The position numbers and the translations under genes were made by a program. Below, in pieces: positions 47,564 to 57,748 of a stretch of DNA of 64,000 nucleotides (position 1 is its first letter; each line of letters opens with the position of its first letter). The notes beneath the pieces were generated by a model. It was not told the origin of the DNA. It saw only the letters and a program-made list of their open reading frames with translations, and made no database searches. This stretch comes from Candidatus Methanomassiliicoccus intestinalis Issoire-Mx1. GTDB taxonomy: Archaea; Thermoplasmatota; Thermoplasmata; Methanomassiliicoccales; Methanomassiliicoccaceae. Location of the stretch: the NCBI RefSeq assembly GCF_000404225.1, contig NC_021353.1, positions 1,426,001 through 1,490,000 of the forward strand, in the 5' to 3' direction.

Positions 47564-47916
47564 ATAAACGGTTCGTTTATCAGTAAAATCCATACACCGA
47601 GTGCCAGTAAAGCATAAAGTAGGATATTACCAACCAGGCTCATTTTTTCGACTTCTTCCTTTTTAAGACCGGCCAGTCTATATGCGCGAGTCATTACGAT
47701 TGCACCGATGATCCACCCAATGAAACCATATGCATTGTTTCCCAGTCCTCTGCCGATTAATGCAGAGATTATACCAAAAACAATAGCAATAACCGCTGCT
47801 ATTGCTAGAAGCTTAGTGCTCAGAATATCCTTTTTAAGGAACGCTTTCTCGTCAAATTCTGGAGGTACCCAGACATATTCTTCTTCCAGCTCTTTCTTTT
47901 TTCTTTTCTGAGCCAT
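47560..47916 (-). CDS. Small membrane protein of unknown function
   Basis: A 118-residue protein. The first 35 residues are highly charged (KRKKKELEEEYVWVPPEFDE), then three hydrophobic segments at about 35-52, 60-76 and 95-113. The motif YVWVPPEFDEKAFLKKD resembles the start of small conserved archaeal membrane proteins, but I cannot name a function. Its end overlaps the cca end; upstream is tRNA-Gln on the same strand. Confidence 0.7.
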   Translation of the reverse strand: MAQKRKKKELEEEYVWVPPEFDEKAFLKKDILSTKLLAIAAVIAIVFGIISALIGRGLGNNAYGFIGWIIGAIVMTRAYRLAGLKKEEVEKMSLVGNILLYALLALGVWILLINEPFI

Positions 47917-48059
47917 GAAATTCGGATGTCATAAGCATATTATAAACTTTCTCTCAGATTCAAACAAATAATCGTTTAGACTCTTGCTTTAAATATCAAC
48001 TTTAACCGCATCCAGCATGCGTCTGCAGAACCATTGATCTGAAAAATCTAGAAAGGAGA

Positions 48060-48132
48060 TAGTCCTGAGCAGATTCGAACTGCTGTCCCCGGCTCCAAAG
48101 GCCGGGATGATTGACCACTACACTACAGGACT
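48060..48132 (-). tRNA. tRNA-Gln (anticodon TTG)
   Basis: Minus-strand cloverleaf: acceptor AGTCCTG/CAGGACT, anticodon stem CCGGC/GCCGG around loop CTTTGGA with anticodon TTG, T stem AGCAG/CTGCT with loop TTCGAAT, and discriminator A. CCA is not encoded. Confidence 0.95.
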
Positions 48133-48224
48133 TTCAAACTTGCATTACACTTCTCATATACATATTTTCTTTCTAAGACTTCAAACAACACAGAGAGCAA
48201 AATATATACGAATTAAAAATATCG

Positions 48225-49271
48225 ATGAGAGGGATGAAAAAGATGAATAATCGAGTTATCGTCTCAATCGTAATTGCACTGGTTTTGGTAGTAGCCATTA
48301 TCGCATCTGCAGCATACATTATTACAGATGAAAAAGAAGAGAGAAAAACTGTAATATTGGTCATAGAAGAAGAAGCAATTGGTGATGGCAGTTATAACGA
48401 TCTAGTGTTCAAAGGGATAAAATCTGCATCGGCTGAAGCAAACGTTTCATATATCGCCGGAAGCGAGAGTATGAAAGATAAGTTAGATAAGGCCACGTCC
48501 CAAACCCCTGATATAATATGGACAGTCCCATCCAAAACAAACAAAGAGGTAATTGATTCAGCAAAAGCAAATCCAGATATCCTGTATGTGATGGTTGATT
48601 TTCAATCTGAAGAAAAGTTAGATAACTTGATTACAATTTCATTTAATTCGAACGAATCTTCATTCTTAGGTGGGTGTGCCGCGGCGATGCTTACTGAGAC
48701 CAATGTAGTAGGATTTGTAGGAGGACAGGAATCAGAAGTTATTGAGGCATTTGAATATGGATACAAAGCTGGCGTTGACTATGCCAGTAAGATTCTTGGA
48801 AAAAATGTAGAGACAATATCTCAATATGCTGACAGTTTCACCGATAAAGACAAAGGCAGAACAATAGCCCAGGAATTGTATGAAGGGGGATGCGATGTAA
48901 TATTCCAAGCTGCTGGCGTCACAGGAATTGGAGTTATAGAAGAGGCTAAGGTATACGACAAATGGGTAATTGGGTCAGATTCTGATCAAGAATATTTAGC
49001 TCCAGATAACGTGTTGACGTCTGTCATTAAAGAGATTACAAAAGCAACAGCTCTAGTCAATGAACAATTGGTAAACGATGAAAAATTAGCGGTACAAAAT
49101 GTCGTATTTGATTTTTCAAATGGCGCTGAAGGAATAGTTCAAGGAAATCTGACAGATAATCAATACAAAGATATAATGCAGATAAAAGAAAAAATATTGT
49201 CTGGAGATATAAACGTACCTGATGATAAACTGAGCTATGAGAAATTCATACAAAACTTTGTGCAATTATGA
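48225..49271 (+). CDS. BMP-family (Med/PnrA-like) substrate-binding protein, membrane-anchored
   Basis: A 348-residue protein of the basic-membrane-protein family that binds nucleosides or related compounds for ABC transporters. An N-terminal membrane anchor (VIVSIVIALVLVVAIIASAAY) has no lipobox cysteine. Family blocks are GDGSYNDLVFKGIKSA, LGGCAAAMLTETNVVGFVGGQES, FEYGYKAGVDYA, GCDVIFQAAGVTGIGVIEEAK and GSDSDQEYLAPDNVLTSVIKE. ATG codons at 48225, 48234 and 48243 are all possible; a TATA box (AAATATAT, about 48199-48206) favours the first. No permease or ATPase gene is next to it: it is flanked by a tRNA and by a convergent gene overlapping by six bases. Confidence 0.87.
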   Translation: MRGMKKMNNRVIVSIVIALVLVVAIIASAAYIITDEKEERKTVILVIEEEAIGDGSYNDLVFKGIKSASAEANVSYIAGSESMKDKLDKATSQTPDIIWTVPSKTNKEVIDSAKANPDILYVMVDFQSEEKLDNLITISFNSNESSFLGGCAAAMLTETNVVGFVGGQESEVIEAFEYGYKAGVDYASKILGKNVETISQYADSFTDKDKGRTIAQELYEGGCDVIFQAAGVTGIGVIEEAKVYDKWVIGSDSDQEYLAPDNVLTSVIKEITKATALVNEQLVNDEKLAVQNVVFDFSNGAEGIVQGNLTDNQYKDIMQIKEKILSGDINVPDDKLSYEKFIQNFVQL

Positions 49272-50507
49272 AGAGATTATCTCGCCGATGAGGTACGTGG
49301 ATTTGGAATCCGTTATCCTAACACGAACCTCTGATCCAAGCGGGAGCTTCTCACAAATCACAACTGGCCGATAGGAGTTCGTACGAACAATCATCGTGCC
49401 AGGTTTTCCAAGTTCTGATACAATTCCTGAAAAATCCTTACCAATCTGTGAATTGTTCTTTGATTCACTGATTTTAAATCTTAATTTTGTTAGCTCTCTG
49501 GAGCGATCTTTAGATATCCAGCCAGGAACTTGATGGCTGAATGATGCAGCAGGAGTGTTGGGCCTTGCTGAATACCGAGTGACATTAACAGTGTCTGGCA
49601 TGATATCTTCAATTAATTCCATGGTGAGTTTATGATCGACATCGGTTTCTCCAGGAAATCCGGTGATTACATCTGTTGAAATTGAGATTTCTGGACAATA
49701 AGAGCGAAGTTCAAAGACTAAATTTTTAAACTCTTCCGGCGAGTACGAACGCTGCATGGATTTGAGGATCTCTGGACTGCCGCTTTGAACTGGTATGTGT
49801 ATGAACTTATAGACTTTAGGATTCATCCATGCCGGCATAAACTCTTTTAAGATTTTCAAGAGATTATTTGGATTCATCATGCCGATCCGTATCATAAATC
49901 TGCCGTCGAGACTAGTCAACGAGGTTATCAGATCAGTCAATGTTGAGCCTGTATCAAATCCATAGCACGCAGTATCCTGCGCAGTCACTAAAAGTTCCTT
50001 TGTTCCAGTTTGGATTAGACTTTTAGCTTCTGAGACCAGATCTTGAAGTGGATAACTGCACAGTGTACCTCTTGCAAATCTCGTAATGCAATATGTACAT
50101 GATCCCAGGCATCCTTGCGCAATTGGTAAAATGGAGGTAATTGTAGGATTTTTAATTACAGGCAGCCCATCACCATTTCCAACAAGCGATGGCAGCTTAT
50201 GATAGTTTTTTGGATCGATTATTTGAGCATTCGGCGCTACAGAAATTAGATCCTCCGGCTGTATGGATGCCATGCAGCCTGAAATGATTAATTTTTTACC
50301 ATCTTCTGAAATCTCTTTTGCACGTTTCAACATCCTGTTTTGAGTTTCCGTAATTACTGTGCAGGTGTTGAGAACTATCAAATCCGCATCGGATGGGTCT
50401 GAAACGATTTCGTGCCCAAGCAAAGACATTGTCGTTTCTATTTTTTCGCCCTCGCCGTGATTCATAGTGCATCCATAGCTCTCAACGTATACCTTCACAG
50501 TTTTCAC
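49266..50507 (-). CDS. Threonylcarbamoyladenosine tRNA methylthiotransferase (CDKAL1/MtaB type)
   Basis: A 413-residue radical-SAM enzyme converting t6A37 to ms2t6A37 in tRNA. The N-terminal UPF0004 domain has three cluster cysteines (ESYGCTMN, LNTCTV, ISGCMA); the radical SAM cluster is QGCLGSCTYCITRFARG; the C-terminal TRAM-like domain is VRTNSYRPVVICEKLPLGSEV. The archaeal CDKAL1-like subgroup is indicated by CTYCITRFARGTLCSYP. It acts after KEOPS, whose Pcc1 subunit is at 44.4 kb. It lies 14 bp after pyrG on the same strand. Confidence 0.92.
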   Translation of the reverse strand: MKTVKVYVESYGCTMNHGEGEKIETTMSLLGHEIVSDPSDADLIVLNTCTVITETQNRMLKRAKEISEDGKKLIISGCMASIQPEDLISVAPNAQIIDPKNYHKLPSLVGNGDGLPVIKNPTITSILPIAQGCLGSCTYCITRFARGTLCSYPLQDLVSEAKSLIQTGTKELLVTAQDTACYGFDTGSTLTDLITSLTSLDGRFMIRIGMMNPNNLLKILKEFMPAWMNPKVYKFIHIPVQSGSPEILKSMQRSYSPEEFKNLVFELRSYCPEISISTDVITGFPGETDVDHKLTMELIEDIMPDTVNVTRYSARPNTPAASFSHQVPGWISKDRSRELTKLRFKISESKNNSQIGKDFSGIVSELGKPGTMIVRTNSYRPVVICEKLPLGSEVRVRITDSKSTYLIGEIISS

Positions 50508-50521
50508 CCAGGTTGTTTATA

Positions 50522-52162
50522 TCAGTCTGATGGAAGATGGAGATTTCTATCCACAAGCCGCTGCCTGCGGGCAACTGCTGCCTTCACAAGTCCTAAATGC
50601 AGCGGGGATGGTTTTCCAGGACGAGATTTGAACTCGGGGTGGAATTGAGATGCCATAAAATATGGGTGATCTTCCAGTTCTGCAATTTCCATTTTGATCC
50701 CGTCTTCAGATTTCCCAGTAAATTTCCATCCCACTGATTCTAATTTATCAATAAACTCTGGATTAACTTCATATCTATGGCGGTGACGCTCGCTTATCTC
50801 CAGAGCTCCGTACAATTCATGCGCGTTTGATCCTTCAGAAATGATTACTTTTTGAGCGCCCAGACGCATTGTTGCTCCCATATCTGTAATGTTTACCTGA
50901 TCGGGCAACAAATCCACTACTGGGTATTTTGTATCTGGATCAAATTCTGTGCTGTTAGCACCATCAAGGTTTGCAAGATTCCTAGCAATTTCCATGGTTG
51001 CAACCTGAAATCCAAGACAAACTCCTAAAAATGGAATGTAATTCTCTCTTGCAAATTTAGCAGTTAGAATCTTTCCATTTACTCCCCTATTTCCGAAACC
51101 GCCTGGAATGAGAATTCCATCGACACTTGCCAGATCTTTCGGTATTCCCGTTTGCTCAATTTTTTCTGAGTCGAAGAATACACACTCTACCTGAGTGCCA
51201 AATTCTGCAGATGCATGGTGGAATGCTTCCAGATGAGATAGATAACTATCCGCCAAGTTCGTGTATTTTCCAACTAACGCGATTTTTACAGTATTCGTTG
51301 GATAATGAATGCGGTCTAAGTATTCTCTCCAGGAAGTGAGATCTTTAGTTGTAGCTTCGATACCCATTTTTTTCAGAAGGTAGTCTGTGATTCCCTGTTC
51401 TTCAAGCACAATCGGAATTTCATAGATTGAAGCGGCATCGGCCGCTGAAACAACTGCTTCGATTGGAACATCACAAAATAAAGAAATCTTTTTTCGGATT
51501 GAGTAATCAAGAGGTTCTTTGGCTCTCGCAACGATAATATCGGGCTGTATGCCGATAGAGCGTAATTCTTTGACAGAATGCTGAGTTGGTTTTGTTTTCT
51601 GCTCTCCGACAGATCCCATAACTGGAACAAGCGTGGTATGAACGAAAATACAGTTAGTTCCTTTTCCCAATTCACTTCCCATCTGCCTAGCTGCCTCCAA
51701 AAAAGGCATAGACTCGATATCACCAACGGTTCCACCGAGTTCCACAATGCATACGTCAGCACCAGTGCATTCAGCTACTGACTTGATTCTCCGCTTGATT
51801 TCATTAGTAATATGTGGAATGATCTGTACAGTTTTGCCAAGAAAATCACCAGCCCGCTCTTTTTCGATCACGGTCTTGTAAACTTTTCCGGTTGTGATGT
51901 TGTGATCACTGCTTAGGCTAATATCAAGAAATCGTTCATAGTTGCCAAGATCAAGATCTACTTCTCCGCCATCATCGAGTACATAGACTTCACCATGTTC
52001 GAATGGGTTCATGGTTCCAGCATCGATATTCAAGTATGGATCGATCTTAATAGCAGTAACTTTTAATCCACGTGATTTTAAAAGACGTCCCATTGATGAA
52101 GCCGTTATGCCTTTTCCTAAACCAGAAATAACTCCACCAGTGACGAATATATATTTCATCAT
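50522..52162 (-). CDS. pyrG: CTP synthase
   Basis: A protein of about 546 residues. The synthase domain begins KYIFVTGGVISGLGKGITASS, with KIDPYLNIDAGTMNPFEHGEVYVLDDGGEVDLDLGNYERF split across conserved blocks; the class I glutaminase domain has GVCLGFQVATMEIARN and SQFHPEFKSRPGKPSPLH. It aminates UTP to CTP. The frame opens at ATG 52192 (ten extra residues); ATG 52168, 52162 and 52159 follow. I chose 52162 because homologues begin M(K)YIFVTGG. Confidence 0.95.
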   Translation of the reverse strand: MMKYIFVTGGVISGLGKGITASSMGRLLKSRGLKVTAIKIDPYLNIDAGTMNPFEHGEVYVLDDGGEVDLDLGNYERFLDISLSSDHNITTGKVYKTVIEKERAGDFLGKTVQIIPHITNEIKRRIKSVAECTGADVCIVELGGTVGDIESMPFLEAARQMGSELGKGTNCIFVHTTLVPVMGSVGEQKTKPTQHSVKELRSIGIQPDIIVARAKEPLDYSIRKKISLFCDVPIEAVVSAADAASIYEIPIVLEEQGITDYLLKKMGIEATTKDLTSWREYLDRIHYPTNTVKIALVGKYTNLADSYLSHLEAFHHASAEFGTQVECVFFDSEKIEQTGIPKDLASVDGILIPGGFGNRGVNGKILTAKFARENYIPFLGVCLGFQVATMEIARNLANLDGANSTEFDPDTKYPVVDLLPDQVNITDMGATMRLGAQKVIISEGSNAHELYGALEISERHRHRYEVNPEFIDKLESVGWKFTGKSEDGIKMEIAELEDHPYFMASQFHPEFKSRPGKPSPLHLGLVKAAVARRQRLVDRNLHLPSD

Positions 52163-52248
52163 CTGCATGGGATTTTGAGATGAAGATAACATGATATTTA
52201 AAGTTAGCTTAGAATAGAGATATTAAAAACAATAAAAAAACAAACATT

Positions 52249-52263
52249 GACGTTCGATGCAAA
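52249..52263 (-). other. 3' strand of the 16S rRNA processing stem
   Basis: GACGTTCGATGCAAA is the exact reverse complement of 53938-53952 on the far side of the 16S gene, 1.7 kb away. Inside it, CTTGGAATCC here pairs with CTTGGTATCC in the 5' leader except at one position. Together they form the long stem that closes pre-16S RNA. Between this stem and the mature end a GAGAGGC/GCCTTTCTC hairpin is also present. Confidence 0.75.
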
Positions 52264-52336
52264 TTTTTGGTGCTTGGAATCCCACTTGGAATTGGGCAGA
52301 GAAAGGCACGGGGCCTCTCCTTGCTTAATTTGTTAC

Positions 52337-53807
<1,471 letters not shown>

Positions 53808-53880
53808 CATTATTCCACAAACAACAAAGAGTCGTTGCAGGACACACTTAATTTAAGATTGGCAGGATACCAAGTTTCAC

Positions 53881-53952
53881 CAGCGTAACCACGCTGATAT
53901 TCTTGTACTCACGTTATAACTTTGATTTGGGTTACATTTTGCATCGAACGTC
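53881..53952 (-). other. 5' strand of the 16S processing stem and leader hairpin
   Basis: 53938-53952 is the perfect 15-bp complement of 52249-52263. Between it and the 16S 5' end, CAGCGT and ACGCTG (53881-53896) make a 6-bp hairpin with a 4-base loop. This is rRNA leader structure, not coding sequence. Confidence 0.7.
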
Positions 53953-54115
53953 AGAACCAAGAGTGCACGCATGATTGCGGAGATCTTAGTCCTCCATGTT
54001 TTGTCCAATCGCTTTGGATACGAATACTTCACAGCTGATCTTCCGATCTTGGCTCTGTTCCGTTTCGCAGCGTTGGTTGCTGTTGAACGCAGCTTTCCCT
54101 CCAAAGCAGGAGAGG

Positions 54116-54130
54116 TATATAAAGGTTTCG
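54116..54130 (-). promoter_or_regulatory. 16S rRNA promoter
   Basis: The minus strand reads CGAAACC followed by TTTATATA (TATA box 54116-54123), a strong BRE-TATA combination. The start is expected near 54093, leaving a leader of about 285 bases. A second TATA-like box, TTTAAATA at 54225-54232, may be an additional upstream promoter. Confidence 0.65.
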
Positions 54131-54440
54131 AAACAAGTCCCGAAGCCTCAATTTTTGCGTTCTCTGAGGGAGTGTACACATATGTTCCCACATGCCTCAG
54201 TATTTCCGTCTAAAACACAAGTTGTATTTAAAACCTTCGTACATTTTGAGATGTTTTCTCCACAAAGAGAAAAATATGATATATTAGACAAGGTTTTAAG
54301 CAGATTTCTCATGTTTTGTTGGGTCAATAGCACCGGACAATATTAAAAACGATGCGGGCAGAATGTATTTCGCGAATTGTCTATAATATCGACCACATTC
54401 ACAAAAGCTTTAAATCCCGCATTGTATTGTGAGGAGCTAA
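54131..54440. other. Intergenic region between 16S promoter and tRNA-Ser
   Basis: No gene seen. It contains the second minus-strand TATA-like box noted above and, on the plus strand, TTTAAAT at about 54408-54414, about 28 bp before the tRNA-Ser gene, which is its likely promoter. Confidence 0.4.
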
Positions 54441-54524
54441 GCGGAGGTGGCCCAGCCCGGCAAGGCGTTGGATTGCTAATCCAATGTCCGCAAGGACTCG
54501 GGGGTTCAAATCCCTCCCTTCGCG
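54441..54524 (+). tRNA. tRNA-Ser (anticodon GCT)
   Basis: An 84-base class II tRNA: acceptor GCGGAGG/CCTTCGC, anticodon stem TTGGA/TCCAA around loop TTGCTAA, a long variable arm (TGTCCGCAAGGACTC), T loop TTCAAAT, discriminator G. CCA is not encoded, and a T-rich run follows. Confidence 0.96.
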
Positions 54525-54578
54525 CTTTATTTTTCAATCATCCAAAGAATTGATATTTAACATGAATATCTCTGACTG

Positions 54579-55370
54579 ATGAAACCCCATCTTAAGGAAT
54601 ATGCATATCAATCCATAATCGAATTTATAAAATGCCAGACTGAACAGAAAGATTACGCAGTCATTGGCTTAAGTGGTGGGATTGATTCTGCCGTTGTATC
54701 CAAATTATGCTGCGATGCATTGGGACCTGAAAGAGTATTCAATGTTATTATGCCATCTGGTGTTTCTTCAGCAGAGGATATCAATGATGCGCAGGACTTG
54801 TGCAATAAGTTTGGTATGAGTTATACAATGATACATCTAGATACAATTACAAATGCATTTACCCAAGTTCTAAATGCCGAAAATCCAATATTAAAAGGAA
54901 ACATAATGGCACGCAGCCGAATGATTATTCTATACAACTATGCTCACTCTATGAATGGACTGGTAATTGGAACTGGCAATAAAAGTGAACTTTTAACTGG
55001 ATATTTCACTAAATATGGAGACGGCGGAGTGGACATATCACCTATTGGAGATTTATACAAAACAGAGGTTAGAGAACTTGCAAAATTGATCCATATTCCA
55101 GAACATATAATATCAAAATCACCAAGTGCTGGGCTTAGGTTAGGACAGACGGATGAAGAGGATCTAGGGGTTCGTTATTGCGACCTAGATGAAATTCTAT
55201 ATGGCTTTGAACAAATGAAAAGTGCAGATGAGATTCATGACGATACAGGTATCGATATGGATGTAATCGATTCAATATGGGATAGGTACAAATCTTCAAC
55301 CCATAAAAGAAAGACACCTTTGATTCCAAAACTTGGAATCAGAACAATTGGATGCGATTGGAGAGAGTGA
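54579..55370 (+). CDS. nadE: NAD(+) synthetase, ammonia-dependent
   Basis: A 263-residue NAD synthetase that amidates nicotinate adenine dinucleotide. The PP-loop GLSGGIDSAVVSKL, NIMARSRMIILYNYAH, GTGNKSELLTGYFTKYGDGGVDISPIGDLYKTEV and PSAGLRLGQTDEEDLG are diagnostic. There is no glutaminase domain, so free ammonia is the donor. A second NAD gene, nadX, lies 3 kb downstream. Confidence 0.96.
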   Translation: MKPHLKEYAYQSIIEFIKCQTEQKDYAVIGLSGGIDSAVVSKLCCDALGPERVFNVIMPSGVSSAEDINDAQDLCNKFGMSYTMIHLDTITNAFTQVLNAENPILKGNIMARSRMIILYNYAHSMNGLVIGTGNKSELLTGYFTKYGDGGVDISPIGDLYKTEVRELAKLIHIPEHIISKSPSAGLRLGQTDEEDLGVRYCDLDEILYGFEQMKSADEIHDDTGIDMDVIDSIWDRYKSSTHKRKTPLIPKLGIRTIGCDWRE

Positions 55371-55496
55371 TTATAGTCATAAAATGATATTAAATACAAA
55401 CATATTAAAAATATGATTGATGATTGCAGGTGCAAGAAAGTGAATGTAGGATGATGGAAAGATTAATATATCCTACGCTATTTTGCACCCTATCAC

Positions 55497-55569
55497 GCTC
55501 TTGTAGTGTAGCGGCCAATCATGAAGCCCTCTCGAGGCTTCGACTCGGGTTCAAATCCCGACAAGAGCA
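55497..55569 (+). tRNA. tRNA-Glu (anticodon CTC)
   Basis: Acceptor GCTCTTG/CAAGAGC, anticodon stem AAGCC/GGCTT around loop CTCTCGA (anticodon CTC), T stem TCGGG/CCCGA with loop TTCAAAT, discriminator A. A TATA box (TTAATATA, about 55463-55470) is 30 bp upstream. CCA is not encoded. Confidence 0.95.
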
Positions 55570-55657
55570 CTATTTTACACATACTATCGCACAATTGTGC
55601 ACTTAATGTCCAGACCAAATGAGCCCATGTTAAAGACTGCTTGTTGCAGATGAGAGG

Positions 55658-56737
55658 TTATTGGAGAAACCTCTCATTTAAATCCAGCATAGGTGTTTTA
55701 TGATTTACATTGGTTACCAGTGGAGCACTAAGCGCACTGGACTTCAAAAGATCATTTATTAGATATTTATTTGCTGGAGACTCACGAATAGCCTCTGTAG
55801 ACCAGTTTTCCACTAATTCTTCCACGTGTCCTTTACCAGAGCTTTGGAATACATCTGCAAGGAATGAAAGAATTGTAGTGTCTTCAGAAACTACGGCGAT
55901 GTCCGAACTTATAAGTGTTAATGGTGTAGCATTAAACGCTACTACAAGACCTCCAGCTTCTCTAATCATGTGAGCAAGCAGAGAGTCGGAATCGGATGAG
56001 CATACCAGCATGACATCATCAGCATTTAGCGCGGTCTTCCTCCGAATGTCTAAAAATGAAGAGGCTTTTTCTTCCCCACCCAGCGGAGATGAAGACGAAA
56101 GCAGCCTGAATGACTGAAGCCCGATCAATTCATCCTCAAAAATTTCATCAAGCCTTGACAGAGTGTTTTTATCTGTTTCAGAAATGTCATCCATTGTGCT
56201 TTCATCGGATGGCCTGTTTATGATCGGCATTGATGCAATTTCATCTCCAAGTTTTTTGACAGTTGATTCTTCATCTTTCGATATGTCCCAATAATCCAAA
56301 TCTAGGCTCATTGAGTAAGTATTTTCGACTGGAATGTCTACTACTTCACATGCTTCGCAAACGTAATGTTCATATAAAGAAGATATCAGGAATGGAAGAG
56401 TGATCTCCTGTGCAAATCGCATCGTACGACGAGATCCTGGTGTTAAGTTAAGATTTGTTTTAAAGTACTGTTTTAGAGATGTGTTGGATAGCCCATATGA
56501 TCTTAAGAATGGCAGAATTAGCCTAAGAGTGTCTTCTTTGCGATATGCGGGTCGTTCCATTGAAATTAATGAAAATGATGCATAGCTGTACAAGACATCA
56601 TACAATTTAGAGCCATTGGGAATTTTATTCAAGCATAACTCTCTGGTTACATTTTTTGGAAATATCGTGCCTTCTCCACATACTATGAAAAATTTCCAGC
56701 CATCATATGATGCATTATCCATTGGTTCAAAATCCAT
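55658..56737 (-). CDS. HAD-like protein with degenerate catalytic motifs
   Basis: A 359-residue protein resembling archaeal HAD-superfamily proteins of the COG4030/EhaR type, judged by RPAYRKEDTLRLILPFLRSYGLSN and the late block DDVMLVCSSDSDSLLAHMIREAGGLVVAFNATP. Where HAD enzymes have the nucleophile motif DxDGT, this protein reads CGEGT (residues 20-24), and the GDSxxD motif reads CSSDSD. It may therefore be a binding protein rather than a phosphatase. An acidic linker occupies about 180-215. ATG 56737 has GGAGAGGT upstream. It lies 18 bp after the PfkB-type gene in an archease-kinase-HAD operon. Assignment to the family is by eye. Confidence 0.65.
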   Translation of the reverse strand: MDFEPMDNASYDGWKFFIVCGEGTIFPKNVTRELCLNKIPNGSKLYDVLYSYASFSLISMERPAYRKEDTLRLILPFLRSYGLSNTSLKQYFKTNLNLTPGSRRTMRFAQEITLPFLISSLYEHYVCEACEVVDIPVENTYSMSLDLDYWDISKDEESTVKKLGDEIASMPIINRPSDESTMDDISETDKNTLSRLDEIFEDELIGLQSFRLLSSSSPLGGEEKASSFLDIRRKTALNADDVMLVCSSDSDSLLAHMIREAGGLVVAFNATPLTLISSDIAVVSEDTTILSFLADVFQSSGKGHVEELVENWSTEAIRESPANKYLINDLLKSSALSAPLVTNVNHKTPMLDLNERFLQ

Positions 56738-56755
56738 AAAGACCTCTCCAAATAA

Positions 56756-57691
56756 TCATGGTAAAATATTTTTTAGAAACTTCGAATCAGGGTATGACTT
56801 CCTGCCATACGAAGTACTGGTTAATGCAGCAACGGTTGCGCCTGCATTACCACATATATTAAGGTCAGATCCCTCAACATACGCCGATAAAAATCCTGCT
56901 ATGTATGCATCCAGGAAATCTGTATTATCTTTTAAGACTGTCTTTTTGAAAGGCAATGTGTAATTGGAATGCTTAGAAACAATAGTGGCATCGCTATCAT
57001 TAATGCATACTACAACCCTTGCACCTTCATCAATCATAGCTTTACAGCCATCACTCAGATCTGATGAAGTTAAGAGTTCAAGTTCAGTTTTTGTGACAAA
57101 AACAATACGAGCTTTAGATATGAGGTCTCCGAGCTTCTGAAGTCCAAGAGATGCGCATTCAATTCCAGGTGCATAAAATATATAGATTGAATCATCTATG
57201 AAATTTAAAAGCTGCTTGTAGGAGTTGACTGGATTTCCAGCCTCGATTGGACCAAGATATATGTAATTCGATGAATTTATGATTGACAGGTCGTCTTCAA
57301 TAAATGAGAGATAATTGTTTGAATTTGGAAATTTCAGATGGAGAGTTTCTTTTTCATCAAAGACGCGAATAGAAATTCCAGATTCTCCATACCGTCGGAC
57401 TAATCTAGAATCAACGTCTTTAAAAAAGGATAAGGTCTCTTTTGAATATTTGTCGTTGCCCACAACTCCCAAATATCCCACACGGTACCCCAAACGCGAT
57501 AGCGCGTATATTGTGTTCGCACTGCTACCACCAATTCCGTGATACAGCGGCGGACAAGCATTTTGAAGTTTTTCTAGGAGTTGATCTGGCTTCGAGGAAT
57601 CCATGCGAATTTCTTCTAAAGATATGTTTGAATTTTTAGGAAGATCATACATGATTTCATAATACACTGAGCCGACACCGAGCAAATCCAT
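56756..57691 (-). CDS. PfkB/ribokinase-family protein with altered GAGD motif
   Basis: A protein of about 311 residues with the ribokinase fold. GGSSANTIYALSRLGYRVGYLGVVGNDKYS is the N-terminal PfkB signature. The C-terminal signature, normally DTTGAGDAF, reads NTDFLDAYIAGF (DFLD at 258-261): the catalytic aspartate is kept but the anion-hole glycines are lost, so activity is uncertain. The substrate cannot be predicted. GTG 57703 is possible, but ATG 57691 has GGGGAT just upstream. The frame is open upstream, without a stop, to the TAG that ends archease. Confidence 0.8.
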   Translation of the reverse strand: MDLLGVGSVYYEIMYDLPKNSNISLEEIRMDSSKPDQLLEKLQNACPPLYHGIGGSSANTIYALSRLGYRVGYLGVVGNDKYSKETLSFFKDVDSRLVRRYGESGISIRVFDEKETLHLKFPNSNNYLSFIEDDLSIINSSNYIYLGPIEAGNPVNSYKQLLNFIDDSIYIFYAPGIECASLGLQKLGDLISKARIVFVTKTELELLTSSDLSDGCKAMIDEGARVVVCINDSDATIVSKHSNYTLPFKKTVLKDNTDFLDAYIAGFLSAYVEGSDLNICGNAGATVAALTSTSYGRKSYPDSKFLKNILP

Positions 57692-57748
57692 ATCTATCCC
57701 CACTATGAAAGAGAATATATAATTATCATTTAAAATCCGGATTTTGAA

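Noticed and set aside
53877..54191. A 104-codon basic frame on the minus strand upstream of 16S
   Set aside because: It runs across the 16S promoter TATA box, the leader hairpin and the processing stem, and has no ribosome site; lysine and arginine richness comes from leader composition.
54343..54537. A 64-codon minus-strand frame over tRNA-Ser
   Set aside because: It is the antisense of a complete tRNA gene (the residues RRPPLSSSQY type reading derives from tRNA arms).
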